Of a DNA stretch of 64,000 bases, positions 60,478-64,000 are shown in pieces. The position numbers and the translations under genes are program-made. The notes beneath the pieces were generated by a model. It was not told where the DNA came from and did no database searches. It was given only the letters and a program-made list of their open reading frames with translations. The stretch comes from Adenanthera pavonina. Taxonomy: Eukaryota; Streptophyta; Magnoliopsida; Fabales; Fabaceae. Position 1 is the first letter of the stretch. Every line of letters starts with the position of its first letter. The DNA lies in the NCBI GenBank assembly GCA_026686845.1, contig JAIVEN010000006.1, positions 36,688,501 through 36,752,500 of the forward strand, written 5' to 3'.

Positions 60478-60755
60478 TATATGGCATTTCCACAAGAAAC
60501 GCTATTTAAAGCTACAACCTTAGATGGCATTTATTAAGAAAACGCCATCTAAAGTTATTTATTTGTTTTTTTAAATGTATAAATAATCTTAGTTGGCATT
60601 TAGGTGGTGTTTCTAAGGAAACGCCACCTAAAGTATTTTTCAATTTTTTTTTAATTTTACATTCATCTTTAGTTGACATTTTAGAAATAAATGCTAACTA
60701 AATTATTTCGGGCCCCATTTAAGTTGGTGTTTCTATAGAACATGCCAACTATTGA
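60478..60755. repeat. Right subterminal hairpin array of CACTA element 2
   Basis: At least four dyads are visible: GGCATTTCC/GGAAACGC-like at 60483, TTAGATGGC/GCCATCTAA at 60510-60555, AGGTGG/CCACCT at 60601-60632 and TTAGTTGAC/GCTAACTAA at 60671-60706. The stem sequences differ between hairpins but agree within several of them. Confidence 0.75.
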
Positions 60756-60785
60756 GCATCATTAAAGCTTAAAATTGGTGTAGTG

Positions 60786-62985
60786 ACACCACAATCTCCA
60801 AACCCTTCCAAAATGTCTAGAGATTCTCAAATGTTGAAGAGGCATGTTTTTAACCTAGGTCCCTTAAGGTTTTTGTAGTCAAAACACATAGTTTTGTCAA
60901 AAACACGATAGTTACCATGACATGAAAAAGTCTAATCATGGCAAGATTGCTCTTTATTCAAACATTTTGCTTTTGGATGAAAGTTAGTGCCATACTTAAA
61001 AATTTTATAGCCATGGATAAAGCTCTCTCTCTCTCTCTCTGTGTGTGCAATTTTTTGTTTTATTTCACATACTTGCATCATGACTGGAAAATTAAGAGGT
61101 TATGATGAAGAAATCTGACTTAATCATTTTCAAGATCTTTTCATGTATTCTAAATGACATTTGTAACGACTCTCAATATATTGTCCCGGACTTAGTACCA
61201 AGTTAATGAGAAGAATATTTTTTTGAATTGTACAGTATTGGAGGTGACCGAAATACTCACTTTTAGGTCAAAACTTGGCATCAAAACCCTCCAATTTCAA
61301 ACCATTGACCTTTTGGTCACCAAATCTTTTCTAGCAAATTACAAGTAACACAAGGACACTGTTCAAGGAGGTGGCATCCCAAGAAAATCACTATTTTAGA
61401 TTTTGACCCCCTTGAACTCTAATCCCACCTATCAGGTGATATACCCTGTTTCTATAGAATACACTAAAATTCCAAAACAACCTTGTGTCTTACTCAAACT
61501 TGACAAAGTACATGTGGGCAAACAATGCCCTAGACCTCGAACTCTCATTAACAATGAATGGGGTGTATGCCCGATAACACTGTATAATCACCATATACCT
61601 AATTACAAAACACCAAGATTGATTTGGCACACTTAAATCACAAAAGATACAACCTCACCATTCACTATATGACAAGTTATTTCGAGGGCTGCACAATTTA
61701 ATGCTAGGTGCAAAGGATTTGTAATATAAGGGCAACCTAGATCATATTCTCATGGAGGTAACAGTTAATATGCAAATAAGAGTATGAATTCCTAAGTTAA
61801 AATGAAAAAAAAGCACCTAAATGATAAAAAATGTAAATATTAAAATCAAAACTAGATGAAATTAATTAAATTAAAATGCAAAAATTCTAAGAAAACAACT
61901 TATTTCCAAATAAAATGAAATGCAAAACTAAACTACCTAAATGCAATTAATCTAACTAACTAACCAAAATGCAACCTAAAATGTAAACTAAATACTAATT
62001 AATTGAATAAAATGTTAATACAACTATTTTTTTTCTCCCTTTATGAGAGGCAATACAAGCTATTTAAATGTGCAAATGAAAATGTTAGTTACCAACTAAA
62101 TTTTTTTTTTGGGTGGGGGGTTTGTTTTTAAATTCAAAGTTAAATCAAATAAAATAGACAATTAATTAAAGCAAAATAAACATTGAATAAGGATTAAAGA
62201 AAGCAAGTGTTCAGTTATAGAAAATGTGGATCATTTATGAGTTTGGTAAGTAATTTGAACCTATCATAACTTGAGTCCAATTAAATTTAGAATGAGTAAG
62301 ATTTAGATCAAGCAAATTAATTAGATTAAACACTAAATTACTTTAAGCATAATCTAATAAATTTATTAATCCTAGATACCTCTAGTTGTCAATTAATTAC
62401 CTAGAATTAGTATAATCTAATTAATTAAGACTAATCCCAATATTAATTGAGTCTATATTGAATTTGGAAAATTTGGTAAAATTATCTAATTAAACCAAAT
62501 TAGATAATTAACTCCCTAATTATGTAGCACTACATATAGCATTACCTAGATTTCATAAAAAAACCAATAAATTGGGACAAAATACACAATTTCAAATATG
62601 AAAGAAGCACAAATCTGACTCAAATCAACATAAACAACCATAATAATGTATACATAAACAAACTCAAATCCAATATCTAATAATCAAGATATTTATAAAT
62701 TTTCACCAATTCTAATTTAGAAAACCTAAGCTAAAATTAATTTAAATTCAGAAAAATCAGGATGAAGAAGGAGGAAATTTCACATTCCTCCATTTATGCT
62801 CTAGTCAAGCTCAAGACTCAAATTTCAAAGCCTTACTCCATGAATGAACCACAAGCTCCCTTAGCTTTCTATCATAACGAGCTTCTAAGTTTCACCAAGA
62901 GACGTAAGTGATTCAGCCATGATCTAAGGGGTGGGAAGATGATGAATGAAGTAGATGTTAGTGAAAGTGAGGTTGAAGCCACGGA
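60786..62985. other. Intergenic, non-coding repeat-like DNA
   Basis: A (CT)n/(GT)n run lies at 61021-61048. From about 61790 to 62760 the sequence consists of many variants of AACTAA..TAAAATGCAA, as is common in the non-coding body of large LTR retrotransposon derivatives. The 77-codon frame at 61403-61636 is not recognised. Confidence 0.35.
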
Positions 62986-63190
62986 CACTACAAAAAAAAA
63001 GGTATTTAGAGATGGATAAAATTTGTCACTAAATAACTTAAAATCCGTCTCTAATCTTTTAGAGACCAATTTAGAGACGAAATTTTAGTTGTCTCTAAAA
63101 GTGGCATCGCTAAATAATTACAGACGAATTAACTTATCCGTCTCTATTTAGAGACGGATTTATTCCGTCTCTAAATTAAACAAATTCGTC
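62986..63190 (+). mobile_element. Left end of a third CACTA family
   Basis: CACTACAAAAAAAAAGGT is followed by subterminal repeats with the core TTAGAGACGGAT and its inverse ATCCGTCTCTAA (63020-63190), a common plant CACTA design. The matching right end is not in the window, and the sequence after 63190 is of another kind, so the copy is truncated or interrupted. Confidence 0.7.
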
Positions 63191-63227
63191 TATCTCAATC
63201 AAAATTCATTACAAAAAATGTTAAAAA

Positions 63228-64000
63228 TGTTAGCAAGGCTGACTTCCCAAGAGGGGGGGTGAATTGGGAAGATTAAAATTTTTCTGCACAAAGTAAAGCA
63301 AGTGAAAATATCACAGTATAATGAAAACAACGTGTAAAACAGAGCAAGTTGATAAGTAGAGATAAGGAGAAGAAAACTCAGTGATTTATCCTGGTTCGGT
63401 CTATCCACTTGACCTACATCCAGTCCCCAAGACACCTCTTGAGATTTATCCACTATCCAGCAAGAATTTCAACGGGCTTCTGACTAAGGCCACAGTACAC
63501 GAGTCTGCTCTGTTCTGAGCTCTCTCAAACTCTCTAAGCACTTTCTCTATGTGCTTCCCAATCCCCTTGTGAATACCCCTCACAAGTAAATCTATCTTTC
63601 AGATAAAGAGTAGATTGTTTACAAATGAATAACTCTCTAGAATAGAGTAGATATGAAAGTTTAAGTACAAATAATGAAGTTGGAAGGGTAAAAGCTTTTG
63701 AGATGAAGATTCAGCAGAAATTCGGTATATACAAGTTTGATTCGTTACCCACAACTTCAAATAATGTTATATTTATAGATTTAGATCTCAAATATCCGTT
63801 AGAGACTAAATCTATCCGTTGGGGAAGTTATCCAACGGTTACTCTGAAAAACTATCCGTTCACCAACCGCATTTAATGTTTCTGACATACTGAAATTCGA
63901 ATTTCGGTTGGCCAACAGACGAATTTCGAGGGAACCGAAGGTTAAAGCCTCCAACGTAAAAATACGAAGTTCGTCTGTCCATAGAGTGAAATTTGAATTT
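63228..64000. mobile_element. LTR-retrotransposon-like sequence (partial)
   Basis: TGTTAGCAAGGCTGACTTCC is followed by AAGAGGGGGGGTGAATTGGG and, further on, ATCCTGGTTCGG and CAGTCCCCAAGACACCTCTT. These phrases recur, in my experience, in plant LTR retrotransposons. No coding part is seen and the right end is cut by the window. I am unsure which part of the element this is. Confidence 0.45.

Larger units (their letters stand above)
53935..60785. mobile_element. CACTA element 2, same family as element 1, with nested insertions
   Basis: The right end, read inverted, begins CACTACACCAATTTTAAGCT and matches element 1. The left end reads TATTACACTAAAAAATAG, which differs from element 1's CACTACACCAAAAAATA only by C-to-T changes in the first ten bases. 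With this alignment the flanking trinucleotides are ACG (53932-53934) and ACA (60786-60788). Subterminal hairpins of the same family lie at 53960-54500 and 60480-60760. Inside are a 212-bp duplication, the left end of another CACTA family and a 1.25-kb palindrome. No transposase is recognised; parts near 59700-60430 are GC-richer and could be remnants of the element's own exons on the minus strand. Confidence 0.75.

Noticed and set aside
1..64000. tRNA, rRNA or organelle-derived inserts
   Set aside because: I looked for tRNA-like cloverleaf landmarks (A and B boxes) and for familiar plastid or ribosomal sequence and saw none, though a scan by eye can miss a tRNA gene.

Overview
The window is nuclear DNA from a flowering plant, most likely a eudicot. 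It is very AT-rich, has spliced genes with GT-AG introns, and is full of plant transposon families: Ty1/copia, Ty3/gypsy, hAT, CACTA, Mutator-like, and Stowaway/Tourist-like MITEs. Protein similarity is compatible with an asterid, but I cannot name a species.

Only three host genes are supported. EXO70D (14787-16685, plus strand) is a single-exon exocyst subunit. LSM1 (28282-30629, minus strand, five exons) is the specific subunit of the cytoplasmic LSM1-7 ring for mRNA decapping. A LAZY/DRO1-type IGT gene (33499-38616, minus strand, five coding exons, the first only 6 nt) acts in gravity-directed growth. Exon boundaries of both spliced genes were built by hand and keep frame throughout. From memory, Arabidopsis keeps these three families as neighbours in pairs at three paralogous loci, so this window appears to hold a more complete ancestral trio.

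Region by region: 1-4267 is a decayed Ty3/gypsy chromovirus-like element with a copia element inserted in it; the copia 5' LTR, primer binding site and leader are visible at the left edge. 4268-14241 is AT-rich intergenic DNA with MITEs. 14242-17763 is EXO70D and its flanks. 17764-18478 is a solo LTR. 22001-23556 is a long inverted-repeat (foldback) element, followed by a broken hAT transposase at 23968-26520. 28282-38900 holds LSM1 and LAZY. From 39 kb to the right edge I find no host gene. That part is a transposon landscape with a perfect-TSD Mutator-like MITE (44410-44709), two CACTA elements of one family (50343-52591 and 53935-60785), the ends of two further CACTA families, a nearly perfect 1.25-kb palindrome nested in the second CACTA (56088-57340), and LTR-retrotransposon-like sequence at the right edge.

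The most unusual signal is in the subterminal repeats of the CACTA family. They form arrays of short hairpins in which both arms of a hairpin often change together (GTTGGC/GCCAAC, GTTAGC/GCTAAC, GATGGC/GCCATC, GGTGG/CCACC), as if the dyad itself were maintained. Several insertions can be proved from the sequence alone by target-site duplications, and one by a paralogous empty site elsewhere in the window.
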